The notes beneath the pieces are model-generated. The model was given only the letters and a program-made list of their open reading frames with translations. It did no database searches and was not told the DNA's origin. This document shows, piece by piece, positions 6,749 to 7,045 of a stretch of 7,045 nucleotides of DNA. Each line of letters begins with the position of its first letter. Position 1 is the first letter of the stretch. The translations under genes and the position numbers were made by a program. Source of the stretch: a bacterium (GTDB taxonomy: Bacteria; Vulcanimicrobiota; Xenobia; RGZZ01); contig JAJXVI010000120.1 of the NCBI GenBank assembly GCA_021782195.1, positions 1 through 7,045 of the forward strand, given 5' to 3'.

Positions 6749-6777
6749 GGTGTGGGTGCGACCGTCGCACCCACACC
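6749..6777 (-). terminator. Perfect 13-bp hairpin just after the methyltransferase stop
   Basis: GGTGTGGGTGCGA and TCGCACCCACACC (6749-6761 and 6765-6777) pair without mismatch around a three-base loop. The stem starts two bases after the stop codon of the methyltransferase on the minus strand. The minus-strand sequence after it (ACGAAAATCC) has no T-run, so it is not a canonical intrinsic terminator. It may end or protect the 3' end of that transcript. The plus-strand side is only mildly T-rich, and no plus-strand gene needs it. Confidence 0.6.
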
Positions 6778-6779
6778 TT

Positions 6780-7045
6780 CTACTTCGAGGTCGAGGGTTG
6801 AACCGTACCGCAGAACATCGTGGCAATCCCTCCACTGAGAGGGACGGCCTGGGCGTCGTGCAGCCCAGCCTGCCGCATCTGCGAAACGACCTGTTGCGGA
6901 GGAAGGAACTCGGCAATGGAACGTGCGAGGTAGCGGTAGGCCCCAAAATTAAGTGAGACGAGGCCGCCCACCAGCGGCAGCAGAACGAAGAGGTACGGGT
7001 AGTACAGAAAGCGCAGCCAGCCGTCCGGACGGGTCAGTTCGAGCA
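6780..7045 (-). CDS. ubiE: UbiE/MenG-family quinone C-methyltransferase, C-terminal fragment
   Basis: Only the last 87 residues are in the window; the 5' part lies beyond the right edge. The fragment matches the C-terminal end of UbiE/COQ5/MenG SAM-dependent methyltransferases, which methylate the ring of demethylmenaquinone or the ubiquinone precursor at the inner membrane. Visible landmarks are LELTRPDGW, LLPLVGGLVS, the family signature AYRYLARSIAEF, MRQAGL, and the closing strand PLSGGIATMFCGT, equivalent to the LTGGIVALH-type end of the family. The SAM-binding motif is outside the window. If the host is an acidobacterium, which use menaquinone, menG would be the better name. The stop is TAG, with a strong hairpin directly behind it. 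No functional link to the neighbouring kinase is evident. Confidence 0.78.
   Translation of the reverse strand, partial: LELTRPDGWLRFLYYPYLFVLLPLVGGLVSLNFGAYRYLARSIAEFLPPQQVVSQMRQAGLHDAQAVPLSGGIATMFCGTVQPSTSK

Overview
The window is a high-GC, densely coded stretch with every recognisable gene on the minus strand. In transcription order (right to left) it holds the 3' end of a UbiE/MenG-type methyltransferase, a soluble receiver-histidine kinase protein, a MarR-family regulator, a TolC-type outer-membrane channel, an EmrA-type membrane-fusion protein, and an EmrB-type DHA2 drug:H+ antiporter that runs off the left edge. An outer-membrane efflux channel implies a Gram-negative (diderm) host. 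The overall style of the proteins, with MarR, TolC, EmrA and EmrB in one operon, suggests Acidobacteriota or a similar high-GC diderm phylum. That placement is an impression and not a demonstrated result.

The core is a self-contained tripartite efflux operon (1-5352). The genes are packed end to end: marR and the first possible tolC start overlap as GTGA, the tolC stop is one base from the emrA ATG, and emrA/emrB overlap as TGATG. This packing points to one coupled transcript. A textbook sigma-70-type promoter (TTGACA, 17 bp, TATGAT) lies directly before marR. An imperfect palindrome overlaps its -35 box, which suggests that the MarR protein represses its own operon and is released by a substrate. 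EmrB would drive proton-coupled export across the inner membrane, EmrA would bridge the periplasm, and the TolC homologue would open the outer membrane.

Upstream (5463-6560) is an independent signalling gene encoding an N-terminal receiver domain followed by HisKA and HATPase domains, with no membrane segment and no DNA-binding output. The right edge (6780-7045) is the C-terminus of a quinone-biosynthesis methyltransferase. Its stop codon is followed within two bases by a perfect 13-bp hairpin.

I found no mobile elements, CRISPR arrays, tRNAs or rRNAs, and no clearly novel system. The points worth a second look are local: where TolC translation starts, a likely leaderless marR mRNA, a duplicated segment in the proline-rich TolC tail, and a GC-only hairpin in the marR-tolC junction.
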